Made by a program: the position numbers and the translations under genes
Source: Streptomyces sp. NBC_00286
Lineage (GTDB): Bacteria; Actinomycetota; Actinomycetes; Streptomycetales; Streptomycetaceae
Length of the DNA: 64,000 nucleotides
Direction of reading: 5' to 3'
NCBI RefSeq assembly: GCF_036173125.1
Contig: NZ_CP108054.1
Span: 2,604,001 to 2,668,000 of the forward strand
Notes under the pieces: generated by a model
The model's input: only the letters and a program-made list of their open reading frames with translations
Told to the model about the DNA's origin: nothing
The model's database searches: none
Part shown: positions 54,690 through 64,000 of the stretch, in pieces
Numbering within the stretch: position 1 is the first letter of the stretch
Layout of the letters: each line of letters starts with the position of its first letter

Positions 54690-56158
54690 CTGGCAGCCTC
54701 CTCAGGACCTGCGAGCGAGCCCGGGAGGGGCTCGGCCACCAGGTCGACACCTTCCGTACCGACCACCTTCGCCTCGACCATACGGCCGACCGTCAGGCCT
54801 TCGCCGCTCGTGAACAGCACCTGGCCGTCGGTCTCCGGCGCCTGGTGCGCCGCACGGCCGAACGCGCCCTCGGCGGCGTCGAGCGACTCGACCAGCACCT
54901 CCACGGTCTCGCCGACACGCTCCTCGGCCCGCTGCGAGACCAGCTCCTCCGCGAGCCGCGCGACCCGGGCCAGCCGCTCGGCAACGACGTCCTCGTCCAG
55001 CTTGTTCTCGTACGTCGCCGCTTCCGTGCCCTCCTCGTCGGAGTACCCGAAGACGCCGATCGCGTCCAGCCGCGCGCCGTTCAGGAACCGCTCCAACTCG
55101 GCCAGATCGTCCGCGCTCTCGCCGGGGAAGCCCACGATGAAGTTGGACCGCACGCCCGCCTGCGGGGCCCTGGTGCGGATCGTGTCGAGCAGTTCCAGGA
55201 ACCTGTCGGTGTCCCCGAAGCGCCGCATCGCGCGCAGCACGCCGGGAGCGGAGTGCTGGAAGGAAAGGTCGAAGTAGGGCGCGATCTTCGGCGTCGAGGT
55301 CAGTACGTCGATGAGCCCGGGCCGCATCTCGGCGGGCTGTAGATAGCTGACCCGCACGCGCTCGATCCCGTCGACCTCGGCGAGTTCGGGCAGCAGCGTC
55401 TCCAGGAGCCGGATGTCGCCCAGGTCCTTGCCGTACGAGGTGTTGTTCTCGGAGACCAGCATGATCTCCTTGACGCCCTGCTCGGCCAGCCAGCGCGTCT
55501 CGCCCAGGACGTCGGACGGCCGCCGCGAGATGAACGAGCCCCGGAAGGACGGGATGGCGCAGAAGGAGCAGCGCCGGTCGCAGCCCGAGGCCAGCTTCAC
55601 CGAGGCGACCGGAGAGCCGTCGAGGCGGCGCCGCAGGGGTGCACGGGGGCCTGAAGAGGGAGCGAGCCCCTCCGGGAGGTCCACGGGGCCGTGCCCGGGG
55701 AGCGCGACCTCGGTGGCGGACTCCTGCCGTTCGGCAGGGCTGATCGGCAACAGCTTGCGGCGGTCCCGCGGGGTGTGCGCGGCGTGTATCCCGCCGTTCA
55801 GGATGGTCTGGAGCCGGTCGGAGATGTCCGCGTAGTCGTCGAAGCCCAGCACGCCGTCGGCCTCGGGAAGGGCCTCGGCGAGCTCCTTGCCGTACCGCTC
55901 GGCCATGCAGCCGACGGCGACGACGGCCTGGGTTCTGCCGTGTCCCTTGAGGTCGTTGGCCTCAAGGAGGGCGTCGACGGAGTCCTTCTTGGCGGCTTCG
56001 ACGAAGCCGCACGTGTTCACGACGGCGACGTCGGCTTCCTCGGCGTCCTTCACGAGATGCCAGCCGTCCGCCTCCAAGCGGCCTGCGAGCTCCTCCGAGT
56101 CCACCTCGTTACGAGCGCAGCCAAGAGTGACGAGTGCGACGGTACGGCGTTCAGGCAT
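54686..56158 (-). CDS. rimO: Ribosomal protein S12 methylthiotransferase RimO
   Basis: A 490-residue radical-SAM methylthiotransferase that modifies an aspartate of ribosomal protein S12. N-terminal cluster cysteines are Cys14 in [18 protein letters not shown] and VGCMAERYG; the radical-SAM motif is CDRRCSFC, with [11 protein letters not shown] and C-terminal TRAM domain. TLGCxxNxVDSE separates it from MiaB. The ATG at 56158 ([10 protein letters not shown]) is chosen by family. An insert of ~40 residues (about 135-180, Pro/Arg/Ser-rich) before the radical-SAM domain is typical of actinobacterial RimO. Confidence 0.95.
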   Translation of the reverse strand: MPERRTVALVTLGCARNEVDSEELAGRLEADGWHLVKDAEEADVAVVNTCGFVEAAKKDSVDALLEANDLKGHGRTQAVVAVGCMAERYGKELAEALPEADGVLGFDDYADISDRLQTILNGGIHAAHTPRDRRKLLPISPAERQESATEVALPGHGPVDLPEGLAPSSGPRAPLRRRLDGSPVASVKLASGCDRRCSFCAIPSFRGSFISRRPSDVLGETRWLAEQGVKEIMLVSENNTSYGKDLGDIRLLETLLPELAEVDGIERVRVSYLQPAEMRPGLIDVLTSTPKIAPYFDLSFQHSAPGVLRAMRRFGDTDRFLELLDTIRTRAPQAGVRSNFIVGFPGESADDLAELERFLNGARLDAIGVFGYSDEEGTEAATYENKLDEDVVAERLARVARLAEELVSQRAEERVGETVEVLVESLDAAEGAFGRAAHQAPETDGQVLFTSGEGLTVGRMVEAKVVGTEGVDLVAEPLPGSLAGPEEAAR

Positions 56159-56279
56159 GCGCTCAAGACTACTTCGTCCCACTGACAGCCCACGTCGACG
56201 GGGTTGGCCGTTCTTGGCCAACCCCGTGCCCGCCTGCCCGAAAAACCCGGTGCCCAGCTGCCCCTTAATGCCGTGTGAC

Positions 56280-57119
56280 TCAGCCGACCTCGGGATCGCC
56301 CTTCGTGTACGTCAGCCGCTCGACCCCTCCGGGCCGGAACTCGTCATCGATCTTCTTGCCGTTGACGTACAGCTGGAGTGCACCCGCGTCACCGAGGACG
56401 AGGTCGATCTTCTCCTTGTCCTGGAAGGTCTTGGAGTCGCCCTGCTCCAGGAAGCCGTCGAACAGCCGTCGGCCGTTGTGGTCGTGGGCCGAGATCCAGC
56501 TGCGCCCGTCGGGGGCGGTCACCTTGACGGTGACCTTGTCCTGCGGCGCGGCCGCGATGGCGCTGTCCGACGGGTCGGGCGTGGGGTCGGCGGTCTTGTT
56601 CGGCTTGCGGTCGGGGGACTTGGTGGCGGCGGGCGTGGAACCCTCGGCGACCTGTGTCTTCGCATCGGCTCCGTCGTCGCCGTTGACCAGCGTGAACCCG
56701 ACGAAACCGATCACGGCGACGATCGCGGCGACCATGGCCGCGGTCCAGTTCGGCCGCTGACGCTCCGGACGGATACGTTCCGCCTCGAACAGCGGTGCCG
56801 CCGGCGTCGGCGCCGGACGCCCGCCGTGCTCGGCCGCGAACTGCGCGAGCAGCGGATCCGGATCGATGCGCACAGCGCGCGCCAGGGTCCGGATGTGACC
56901 GCGAGCATAGACATCTCCACCGCAGGCAGCGAAGTCGTCCTGCTCGATCGCCTGCACGATGGCGATGCGGACCCGGGTGGCGTTACTGACATCGTCGACG
57001 GTCAGCCCCGCGTCGATACGCGCCTGTCGCAGCACGCTGCCGATCGAGGGACGGTCGTCTTCTTCGAAGGGACGCTTGTCCTCAGGGAAGTTGTCCTCAG
57101 GGGAGTTGCCGATGGACAC
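56280..57119 (-). CDS. RodZ-like membrane protein with helix-turn-helix domain
   Basis: A 279-residue protein: an N-terminal Xre-type HTH (about 24-85; [25 protein letters not shown]), one TM helix ([19 protein letters not shown], about 127-145), a Thr/Pro/Ala-rich linker and a C-terminal DUF4115 beta domain ([16 protein letters not shown] to [16 protein letters not shown]). This is the RodZ layout, which in other bacteria links MreB to the cell-wall machinery. The GTG at 57119 has AAAGG seven bases upstream. Lies between rimO and ftsK on the same strand. Confidence 0.87.
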   Translation of the reverse strand: MSIGNSPEDNFPEDKRPFEEDDRPSIGSVLRQARIDAGLTVDDVSNATRVRIAIVQAIEQDDFAACGGDVYARGHIRTLARAVRIDPDPLLAQFAAEHGGRPAPTPAAPLFEAERIRPERQRPNWTAAMVAAIVAVIGFVGFTLVNGDDGADAKTQVAEGSTPAATKSPDRKPNKTADPTPDPSDSAIAAAPQDKVTVKVTAPDGRSWISAHDHNGRRLFDGFLEQGDSKTFQDKEKIDLVLGDAGALQLYVNGKKIDDEFRPGGVERLTYTKGDPEVG

Positions 57120-57237
57120 GGGGGCGCCTTTCGAGCGTATAGCCACCTGTGCTGGAGGTTCAGTTTATGGGGGGTACGAAAGGGTGGGGCAACCGGGCGG
57201 TATGACTTTGTACGCCATCAGAATGGCCGGACATCCT

Positions 57238-57268
57238 GAGGGTGGGACACGTACCTGTCCCTCCCCTC
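57238..57268 (-). terminator. Probable ftsK terminator
   Basis: GAGGGTGGGACA pairs with TGTCCCTCCCCTC apart from one mismatch/bulge, around a 6-base loop. It lies about 120 bases past the ftsK stop in the 270-base gap before the RodZ-like gene, which otherwise shows nothing clear. Confidence 0.5.
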
Positions 57269-57389
57269 AACTTGACGTGCGCCGAAGGGAAACGGTTGCT
57301 CGCCGCTTCTTTACGGATGAGTCACGTTCGCGCATCGTCGACCCACTCGCACAGGGACCCGGCCCGCACCGATTCCTGACGGTGATTCC

Positions 57390-60140
57390 TTACGGTTGAG
57401 CCTCCCCACGGATCACCGCTAGCACTCCGTCCAGCTCGTCAGGTTTCACAAGAACATCACGAGCTTTGGAACCCTCGCTCGGCCCGACGATGTTGCGGGA
57501 CTCCATGAGGTCCATCAACCGCCCGGCCTTGGCGAATCCGACGCGCAGTTTGCGCTGGAGCATCGAGGTGGATCCGAACTGCGTGGAGACGACCAGTTCG
57601 GCCGCCTGGCACAGCAGGTCGAGGTCGTCGCCGATGTCCTCGTCGATCTCCTTCTTCTGCTTGGTACCGACCACGACGTCGTCCCTGAAGACCGGCGCCA
57701 TCTGGTCCTTGCAGTGCTGTACGACCGCCGCGACCTCGTCCTCGGTCACGAAGGCGCCCTGCATACGGACCGGTTTGTTGGCCCCCATCGGCAGGAAGAG
57801 CCCGTCGCCCTTGCCGATCAGCTTCTCGGCGCCGGGCTGGTCGAGGATGACGCGGCTGTCGGCGAGCGAGGAGGTGGCGAAGGCGAGCCGGGACGGCACG
57901 TTCGCCTTGATCAGACCGGTGACGACATCGACGGAGGGCCGCTGGGTGGCGAGGACGAGATGGATGCCGGCCGCGCGCGCGAGCTGCGTGATGCGCACGA
58001 TGGCGTCTTCGACGTCCCTGGGGGCGACCATCATCAGGTCCGCGAGCTCGTCGACGATGACCAGGAGGTACGGGTAGGGCTGGAGCTCACGCTCGCTGCC
58101 CTCGGGCAGCTTGACCTTGCCGTTCCTGATGGCCTCGTTGAAGTCGTCGATGTGCCGGAAGCCGAAGGCCGCGAGGTCGTCGTAACGCAGATCCATCTCC
58201 CGTACGACCCACTGCAGCGCCTCGGCGGCCCGCTTCGGGTTCGTGATGATCGGCGTGATCAGGTGCGGAATGCCTTCATACGCGGTGAGTTCGACGCGCT
58301 TGGGGTCGACGAGCACCATGCGGACGTCCTCGGGGGTCGCCCTGACCATGATCGACGTGATCAGACAGTTGATGCACGAAGACTTACCGGAACCGGTCGC
58401 TCCGGCCACCAGTACGTGCGGCATCTTCGCGAGGTTGGCCATCACATAGCCGCCCTCGACGTCCTTGCCGAGCGCGACGAGCATCGGATGGTCGTCCTCG
58501 GCCGCGTCGGCCAGCCGCAGTACGTCGCCCAGGTTGACCATCTCGCGGTCGGTGTTGGGGATCTCGATGCCGACCGCCGACTTGCCGGGGATCGGGCTGA
58601 TGATCCGCACATCCGGGCTGGCGACGGCGTACGCGATGTTCTTGGTGAGCGCGGTGATGCGCTCGACCTTCACGGCGGGGCCGAGCTCGACCTCGTACCG
58701 CGTGACCGTCGGGCCGCGCGTGAAGCCGGTGACGGAGGCGTCGACCTTGAACTCGGTGAAGACCGTGGTGAGCGACTCGACGATGGCGTCGTTGGCGGCG
58801 CTGCGCGCCTTGCCCGGGCCGCCGCGCTCCAGGAGGTCGAGCGACGGCAGTGAATAGGTGATGTCGCCGGAGAGCTGCAACTGTTCGGCGCGCGGCGGGA
58901 GTTCGCGCGGCTCCGCGGGGGGCGCCTTGGTGAGGTCGGCGACCTCGGCCTTCAGCATCTCCTGCTTGGGCTTGCCGCCCTTGCTGCGCGCTGCCGGCAC
59001 CGGCGTTGTCTCCTGGTACCCACCACCCGTGTCCTCGCGGTCCCCGCGGTCCGCCCCGACGCCCTGCGTCAGATCGGCCACGAGCGCCGAGGGCGGCATC
59101 CCGTGCATCACAGCACCGTCGAGCGCCGCTGCGGCCGCCGCGGCCACGTCCACCGCGTCCCTCTGCCGGTCAGCGGCAGGCTGCTGTGCTGCGGGCCGCC
59201 TGGAGCGACTGCGGCGCTTGGAGAGCGCCTCCTGCTCGGCGCTGTCCGGGTCGTACTCCTCGGACGTCCGGGGGGCGGAGCGGCGCTTTCGGGAGCGCGC
59301 GGGCAGAGCCTCGCGCCACTGGTCGTCGTAGCGCTCGTCGTCTTCGCTGACCTCGTCCTCGGCCGCCTTCGGCTGTACGAGGCCGAGCTTGATGCCGAGC
59401 AGCCGCAGCCGCTGCGGAATGGCGTTCACGGGCGTCGCCGTGACGACCAGCAGCCCGAAGACGGTCAGCAGCACGAGGAGCGGTACGGCCAAGACCTGGC
59501 CCATCGCGTACGTCAGCGGCGTCGCCGCGCCCCAGCCGATGAGCCCGCCGGCGTCCCGTATCGCCTGCATGCCGTCGCTGCGCGCGGGCGCCCCGCAGGC
59601 GATGTGGACCTGGCCGAGCACGCCGATGACGAGCGCGGACAGGCCGATGACGATACGTCCGTTTGCCTCGGGCTTCTCGGGGTGCCGGATGAGCCGTACG
59701 GCGATCACCGCGAGCAGGAGCGGCACGAGCAGGTCAAGGCGGCCGAAGGCGCCGGTCACCAGCAGCTCGACGAGGTCGCCGACGGGGCCGCGGAGGTTGG
59801 ACCAGGTGCCCGCGGCCACGATCAGGGCGAGGCCGAGCAGCAGCAGGGCGAGTCCGTCCTTTCGATGCGCCGGGTCGAGCCCCTTCGCGCCCCGCCCTAC
59901 GCTTCGGAACACGGCACCGACGGCGTGTGCGACACCGAGCCAGAGGGCGCGTACGAGCCTGAACACGCCCCCGGTGGGATTGGGCGCCGGCTTGGGCGGC
60001 GCCTTCTTGGCCGCGGCCTTCTTCGCGGGAGCCTTCTTGGCCGGGGCTTTCTTCGCTGGGGCCTTCTTCGCCGCAGCCTTCTTCGGAGCGGCCGCTTTCT
60101 TCGCGGTCGACTTCTTGGCTGCGGGCTGACGTGAGGCCAT
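57390..60140 (-). CDS. ftsK: DNA translocase FtsK/SpoIIIE
   Basis: A 916-residue septal DNA pump that clears chromosomes during sporulation septation. The N-terminus is a ~50-residue Lys/Ala/Pro-repeat tail (units of KKAPA), followed by four TM segments (about 85-245), a disordered linker, and the motor: LPSLDLLERGG, Walker A AGATGSGKSS, VDPKRVEL, and the C-terminal gamma domain ending with TSMLQRKLRVGFAKAGRLMDLME. The ATG at 60140 is used by similarity (MASRQPAAKK). The basic tail could contact DNA or acidic lipids. Confidence 0.95.
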   Translation of the reverse strand: MASRQPAAKKSTAKKAAAPKKAAAKKAPAKKAPAKKAPAKKAAAKKAPPKPAPNPTGGVFRLVRALWLGVAHAVGAVFRSVGRGAKGLDPAHRKDGLALLLLGLALIVAAGTWSNLRGPVGDLVELLVTGAFGRLDLLVPLLLAVIAVRLIRHPEKPEANGRIVIGLSALVIGVLGQVHIACGAPARSDGMQAIRDAGGLIGWGAATPLTYAMGQVLAVPLLVLLTVFGLLVVTATPVNAIPQRLRLLGIKLGLVQPKAAEDEVSEDDERYDDQWREALPARSRKRRSAPRTSEEYDPDSAEQEALSKRRSRSRRPAAQQPAADRQRDAVDVAAAAAAALDGAVMHGMPPSALVADLTQGVGADRGDREDTGGGYQETTPVPAARSKGGKPKQEMLKAEVADLTKAPPAEPRELPPRAEQLQLSGDITYSLPSLDLLERGGPGKARSAANDAIVESLTTVFTEFKVDASVTGFTRGPTVTRYEVELGPAVKVERITALTKNIAYAVASPDVRIISPIPGKSAVGIEIPNTDREMVNLGDVLRLADAAEDDHPMLVALGKDVEGGYVMANLAKMPHVLVAGATGSGKSSCINCLITSIMVRATPEDVRMVLVDPKRVELTAYEGIPHLITPIITNPKRAAEALQWVVREMDLRYDDLAAFGFRHIDDFNEAIRNGKVKLPEGSERELQPYPYLLVIVDELADLMMVAPRDVEDAIVRITQLARAAGIHLVLATQRPSVDVVTGLIKANVPSRLAFATSSLADSRVILDQPGAEKLIGKGDGLFLPMGANKPVRMQGAFVTEDEVAAVVQHCKDQMAPVFRDDVVVGTKQKKEIDEDIGDDLDLLCQAAELVVSTQFGSTSMLQRKLRVGFAKAGRLMDLMESRNIVGPSEGSKARDVLVKPDELDGVLAVIRGEAQP

Positions 60141-60273
60141 GAGGGTGAGGTTACCGGGGCAGACCACTGTGGACACGTGTGCCTTGCGCTTCACCCATTC
60201 GTGTCGCACCCCAGCGCGGCGTCAAGTTGACGGGGCCTCAACCGCCGTACCGGATCGCCGGCGTTGTGCAAAC

Positions 60274-60954
60274 TCAGTTCTGCGAAGGGAGCGAAGCCGC
60301 GCCGTTCCCCGAGCCCGGTTCCAGCGCGTCCAGCGCCCTGCGCAGTCCCGTGAGCTTGCGCTCCAGATGCGCCGCGGTCGCTACCGCCGCCGCATCCGCC
60401 GAGTCGTCGTCGAGCTGCTTGGACAGCGCCTCGGCCTGCTCCTCCACGGCCGCGAGCCGCGCGGAGAGTTCGGCGAGCAGTCCGGCCGGTTCCTTGGCCT
60501 CGGCGGTCTTGCCGCCACCGCCCTCCAACTGGAGCCGCAACAGAGCTGCCTGCTCCCGGAGTTGGCAGTTCTTCATGTAGAGCTCGACGAACACGGAGAC
60601 CTTCGCCCGCAGCACCCACGGGTCGAACGGCTTGGAGATGTAGTCCACCGCGCCCGCCGCGTATCCCCGGAAGGTGTGGTGCGGACCGTGGTTAATGGCG
60701 GTGAGGAAGATGATCGGGATGTCCCGGGTCCTCTCCCGCCGCTTGATGTGCGCAGCGGTCTCGAAACCGTCCATGCCCGGCATCTGGACATCCAGCAGAA
60801 TGACCGCGAAATCGTCCGTGAGCAGTGCTTTGAGCGCTTCCTCCCCGGACGATGCCCGAACCAGTGTCTGATCGAGCGCAGAGAGGATGGCCTCCAGCGC
60901 CAGCAGATTCTCCGGCCGGTCATCGACCAGGAGGATCTTGGCCTTCTGCACCAT
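60274..60954 (-). CDS. osaB: Response regulator OsaB
   Basis: A 226-residue response regulator with a receiver domain (Asp11-12, phosphoacceptor Asp55 in VILLDVQMPGMDG, Lys108 in DYISKPFD) followed by a long coiled-coil (about 125-210) and no DNA-binding domain. GGAGGA precedes the ATG at 60954. Adjacent to the hybrid kinase OsaA in the same direction, matching the osmoadaptation pair osaA-osaB of Streptomyces coelicolor; the symbol rests on this. Output is probably by protein contact. Confidence 0.88.
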   Translation of the reverse strand: MVQKAKILLVDDRPENLLALEAILSALDQTLVRASSGEEALKALLTDDFAVILLDVQMPGMDGFETAAHIKRRERTRDIPIIFLTAINHGPHHTFRGYAAGAVDYISKPFDPWVLRAKVSVFVELYMKNCQLREQAALLRLQLEGGGGKTAEAKEPAGLLAELSARLAAVEEQAEALSKQLDDDSADAAAVATAAHLERKLTGLRRALDALEPGSGNGAASLPSQN

Positions 60955-61232
60955 GGCCCGTCCTCCTCGCCCCGGCAGTGCACCGGGCGCCGCCCCAGGG
61001 GACGACTCCCTTACGCCGCCCGTCCTTGTGCCGGTCATGGTAGCCGCACCCCGCCTGTCGCCACACCCTGTCACCGCGATGTCACTGTGCACGTAGCAGA
61101 AACGCGGCAGGAGACCAGAAGGTTCCCCGATTCCCGGGTTTCTACACAGGTTCGGGCACGGTCAGTCAGCAGGTCCGCGTGCCCTGGTCCCCCATGTTCG
61201 CTGTGCACGTGAACAGCGGGGACCCGATCCGG

Positions 61233-64000
61233 TCATCGCTGGCGCATCCACCGGTCCATCACCTCGAGCAGATGATCGGGATCGACCGGCTTCGTCACAT
61301 AGTCGGAAGCCCCCGACTCGATCGCCTTCTCGCGGTCACCCTTCATCGCCTTCGCCGTGAGAGCGATGATCGGCAGGCCGGCGAACTGGGGCATCCGACG
61401 GATCGCCGTCGTGGTCGCGTACCCGTCCATCTCGGGCATCATGATGTCCATCAAGACGACCGTGAGGTCGTCGTGCTGCTCCAGGACCTCGATGCCCTCG
61501 CGGCCGTTCTCGGCGTACAGAACCGACAGTCCGTGCTGCTCCAGGACGCTGGTGAGCGCGAACACGTTGCGGATGTCGTCGTCGACGATCAGCACCTTCT
61601 CGCCCTCGAAGTGGAAGACGTCCCTCGTCCGGCCGGACGTCTCCTCATCGCGCGTGGCCCAGGGCTCCTGGGCCTGACCCTGCTGCCCCGACAGCGCCTG
61701 CCGCTGCCCGGCAGAGGGCACCGACCTGCGGCGCCGCCTGAAGAGCGCGGCCGCCCCGTTCTGAGTCTCCTGGTACGACTTGACCTCGGCGGGCGTCTCC
61801 ACAGGTGCCCCGTCATCGGCCCCTGGGGGCAGCGCGAGCGCTCCGTTGTCCATCGCCGGTGCCGCGAGCTGCGGGTAGCCCTGGGGCGGCAGTTCGCTCG
61901 CGTGCAGCGGCAAATACAGCGTGAACGTGGAGCCCCGTCCCGGCTCGCTCTGGGCATGGATCTCACCGCCCAGCAGCCGTGCGATCTCCCGCGAGATGGA
62001 CAGCCCCAGTCCCGTACCGCCGTACTTCCTGCTCGTCGTGCCGTCCGCCTGCTTGAACGCCTCGAAGATCACCCGCATTTTGCTTGCCGCGATGCCGATG
62101 CCGGTGTCGGTCACGGAGAACGCGATCAGATCGGCGTCCGCGTCCCGTAGCGAGCCCGCCTCCAGGAGCTGCTCCCGGATGGCGACCGGCACGTCCGCTC
62201 CGGCCGGCCGGATGACGAGTTCGACCGCTCCGGAGTCGGTGAACTTCACCGCGTTGGAGAGCAGGTTGCGCAGCACCTGGAGGAGCCGCTGCTCGTCCGT
62301 GTGCAGCGTGGCGGGCAGTTCCGGAGAGACCCGTACGGAGAAATCGAGGCCCTTCTCTGCCGTCAGCGGACGGAAAGTGGCCTCTACGTAGTCGACGAGT
62401 TGGACCAGCGCGATGCGCGTCGGCGATACGTCCATCTTGCCCGCCTCGACCTTGGACAGGTCGAGGATGTCGTTGATCAACTGGAGCAGGTCGGAACCGG
62501 CTCCGTGGATCGTCTCGGCGAACTCGACCTGCTTCGGGGTGAGGTTGGAGTCCGCGTTGTCCGCGAGCAGCTTGGCGAGGATGAGCAGCGAGTTGAGCGG
62601 CGTACGCAGCTCATGCGACATGTTGGCGAGGAACTCGCTCTTGTAGCGCATGGAGACCGCGAGTTGCTCGGCGCGCTCCTCCAGGACCTGCCGCGCCTCC
62701 TCGATCTCGGTGTTCTTGACCTCGATGTCTCGGTTCTGCCGCGCCAGCAGCTCGGCCTTCTCCTCCAGTTCGGCGTTGGACGCCTGGAGGGCCTTCTGCC
62801 GGTTCTCCAACTCGGCCGACCGCTCCCGCAGTTGCTCGGTCAGCTCCTGCGACTGTTTGAGCAGCACCTCGGTCTTGGTGTTGACGGCGATCGTGTTGAC
62901 GCTCGTCGCGATCATCTCGGCGATCTGGTTGAGGAAGTCCTTCTGGATCTGTGTGAACGGCTGGAACGACGCCAACTCGATCACTCCCAGAACGGTCCCC
63001 TCGAAGAGCACCGGCAGCACGATGACATGCGCCGGAGGCGCCTCACCGAGCCCGGAGGCGATCTTCAGGTACCCCGGCGGCACATTGTCGACGAGGATCG
63101 TCCGCCTCTCCTTGGCGGCCGTCCCGATCAGCGTCTCTCCGGGCCGGAAGGACGTCGGCATGGACCCCATGGAGTAGCCGTAGTGCCCGAGCATGCGCAG
63201 TTCGTACGAGTCGTCGCCCGCGGCGCCCACGTCCTTGCCGTCGTCCAGGGGCATCGCCAGGAAGAACGCGCCGTGCTGCGCCGAGACCACCGGAGTCAGC
63301 TCGCTCATGATGAGCGAGGCCACGTCGGCGAGGTCGCGGCGGCCCTGCATCAGACCGGAGATACGGGCCAGGTTGCCCTTCAGCCAGTCCTGTTCCTCGT
63401 TGGCGATGGTGGTGTCGCGGAGGTTGGCGATCATCTTGTTGATGTAGTCCTGAAGTTCCTGGATCTCGCCGGAGGCGTCCACGTCGATCTTCAGGTTGAG
63501 GTCACCACGGGTCACCGCGGTCGCCACGCGCGCGATGGCTCGTACCTGCCGGGTCAGGTTCCCGGCCATCTCGTTCACCGACTCGGTCAGGTCGCGCCAG
63601 GTGCCGTCGACGTCGCGTACGCGCGCCTGGCCGCCCAACTGCCCCTCGGTGCCCACCTCGCGGGCGACGCGGGTGACTTCTTCGGCGAAGGACGAGAGCT
63701 GGTCGACCATCGTGTTGATGGTGGTCTTGAGCTCCAGGATCTCGCCGCGCGCGTCGATGTCGATCTTCTTGGTCAGGTCGCCCTTGGCGATGGCCGTGGT
63801 GACCATCGCGATGTTGCGCACCTGGCCGGTCAGGTTGGACGCCATGCCGTTCACGGACTCGGTGAGGTCCTTCCATGTACCGGCGACCCCCGGGACGTGC
63901 GCCTGGCCGCCGAGGATGCCGTCCGTGCCCACCTCGCGGGCCACCCGGGTCACCTGGTCGGCGAACGAACTGAGCGTCCGCACCATCGTGTTCACGGTGT
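61233..64000 (-). CDS. osaA: Hybrid sensor histidine kinase OsaA (partial, N-terminus outside window)
   Basis: At least 920 residues are seen; the frame runs off the right edge. From the truncated N-terminal side: tandem HAMP repeats (each with [11 protein letters not shown] or [15 protein letters not shown] core, about 92 residues apart), a GAF domain (about 215-360), a coiled coil, HisKA with [17 protein letters not shown], HATPase_c (GTGLGLSI), and a C-terminal receiver ([26 protein letters not shown]). This is the HAMP-array hybrid kinase layout of OsaA. No TM segment is in the visible part. It lies upstream of osaB with a 278-base gap. Confidence 0.88.
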   Translation of the reverse strand, partial: TVNTMVRTLSSFADQVTRVAREVGTDGILGGQAHVPGVAGTWKDLTESVNGMASNLTGQVRNIAMVTTAIAKGDLTKKIDIDARGEILELKTTINTMVDQLSSFAEEVTRVAREVGTEGQLGGQARVRDVDGTWRDLTESVNEMAGNLTRQVRAIARVATAVTRGDLNLKIDVDASGEIQELQDYINKMIANLRDTTIANEEQDWLKGNLARISGLMQGRRDLADVASLIMSELTPVVSAQHGAFFLAMPLDDGKDVGAAGDDSYELRMLGHYGYSMGSMPTSFRPGETLIGTAAKERRTILVDNVPPGYLKIASGLGEAPPAHVIVLPVLFEGTVLGVIELASFQPFTQIQKDFLNQIAEMIATSVNTIAVNTKTEVLLKQSQELTEQLRERSAELENRQKALQASNAELEEKAELLARQNRDIEVKNTEIEEARQVLEERAEQLAVSMRYKSEFLANMSHELRTPLNSLLILAKLLADNADSNLTPKQVEFAETIHGAGSDLLQLINDILDLSKVEAGKMDVSPTRIALVQLVDYVEATFRPLTAEKGLDFSVRVSPELPATLHTDEQRLLQVLRNLLSNAVKFTDSGAVELVIRPAGADVPVAIREQLLEAGSLRDADADLIAFSVTDTGIGIAASKMRVIFEAFKQADGTTSRKYGGTGLGLSISREIARLLGGEIHAQSEPGRGSTFTLYLPLHASELPPQGYPQLAAPAMDNGALALPPGADDGAPVETPAEVKSYQETQNGAAALFRRRRRSVPSAGQRQALSGQQGQAQEPWATRDEETSGRTRDVFHFEGEKVLIVDDDIRNVFALTSVLEQHGLSVLYAENGREGIEVLEQHDDLTVVLMDIMMPEMDGYATTTAIRRMPQFAGLPIIALTAKAMKGDREKAIESGASDYVTKPVDPDHLLEVMDRWMRQR

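Overview
The window is high-GC actinobacterial chromosome, almost certainly from Streptomyces. GTG and TTG starts are common, genes are densely packed, and the gene order (nrdJ-nrdR, lexA, hflX, rshA-like, dapF, miaA, miaB, gluRK/gluABCD, recX-recA, lhr, clgR, pgsA, rimO, ftsK, osaB-osaA) is the conserved streptomycete core block. Calls rest on reading protein motifs, start sites and inverted repeats; no database search was run.

Layout, left to right. 1-6121: part of a YdbC/DUF4937 gene, a TerD-domain gene, the class II ribonucleotide reductase nrdJ and its repressor nrdR (with a 31-bp-phased pair of NrdR boxes), then divergent lexA with an SOS box. 6122-14346: a DinG-like helicase, a three-gene NIS-siderophore-like operon (2,4-diaminobutyrate aminotransferase, IucA/IucC synthetase, GNAT acyltransferase) and a secreted serine protease. 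14372-25786: hflX, an M1 peptidase, a RelA/SpoT homologue whose synthetase domain looks broken, dapF, miaA, two small proteins, a LigB-like protein and miaB. 25925-32785: a TAXI binding protein, the GluK/GluR-type two-component system and the gluABCD uptake operon. 32961-37240: an FAD monooxygenase, then a cysteine/sulfur locus (cysteine dioxygenase plus rhodanese) interrupted by an IS110-family element. 37290-40554: recX and recA; recA carries a full-length 364-residue intein with a LAGLIDADG endonuclease. 40603-45186: AI-2E-type membrane protein, DUF3046, a toroid-like protein, azlCD and an AraC regulator. 45501-53303: Lhr helicase, Nei-type glycosylase, an SDR, a probable small membrane protein and clgR. 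53413-64000: PncC/CinA-type gene, pgsA, rimO, a RodZ-like protein, ftsK, osaB and osaA (cut by the right edge).

The genes fall into a DNA-repair/dNTP group (nrdJ, nrdR, lexA, helicases, recA-recX, nei, lhr), a tRNA/ribosome modification group (hflX, miaA, miaB, rimO), a glutamate sensing and uptake module, and envelope/cell-division genes (pgsA, rodZ-like, ftsK).

The strongest accessory signals are the recA intein, the IS110 element with a possible bridge-RNA region, a 15-codon cysteine-rich leader peptide with its own promoter ahead of the cysteine dioxygenase, the RSH protein lacking part of its synthetase active site, and the minimal siderophore-like operon with no decarboxylase or hydroxylase.
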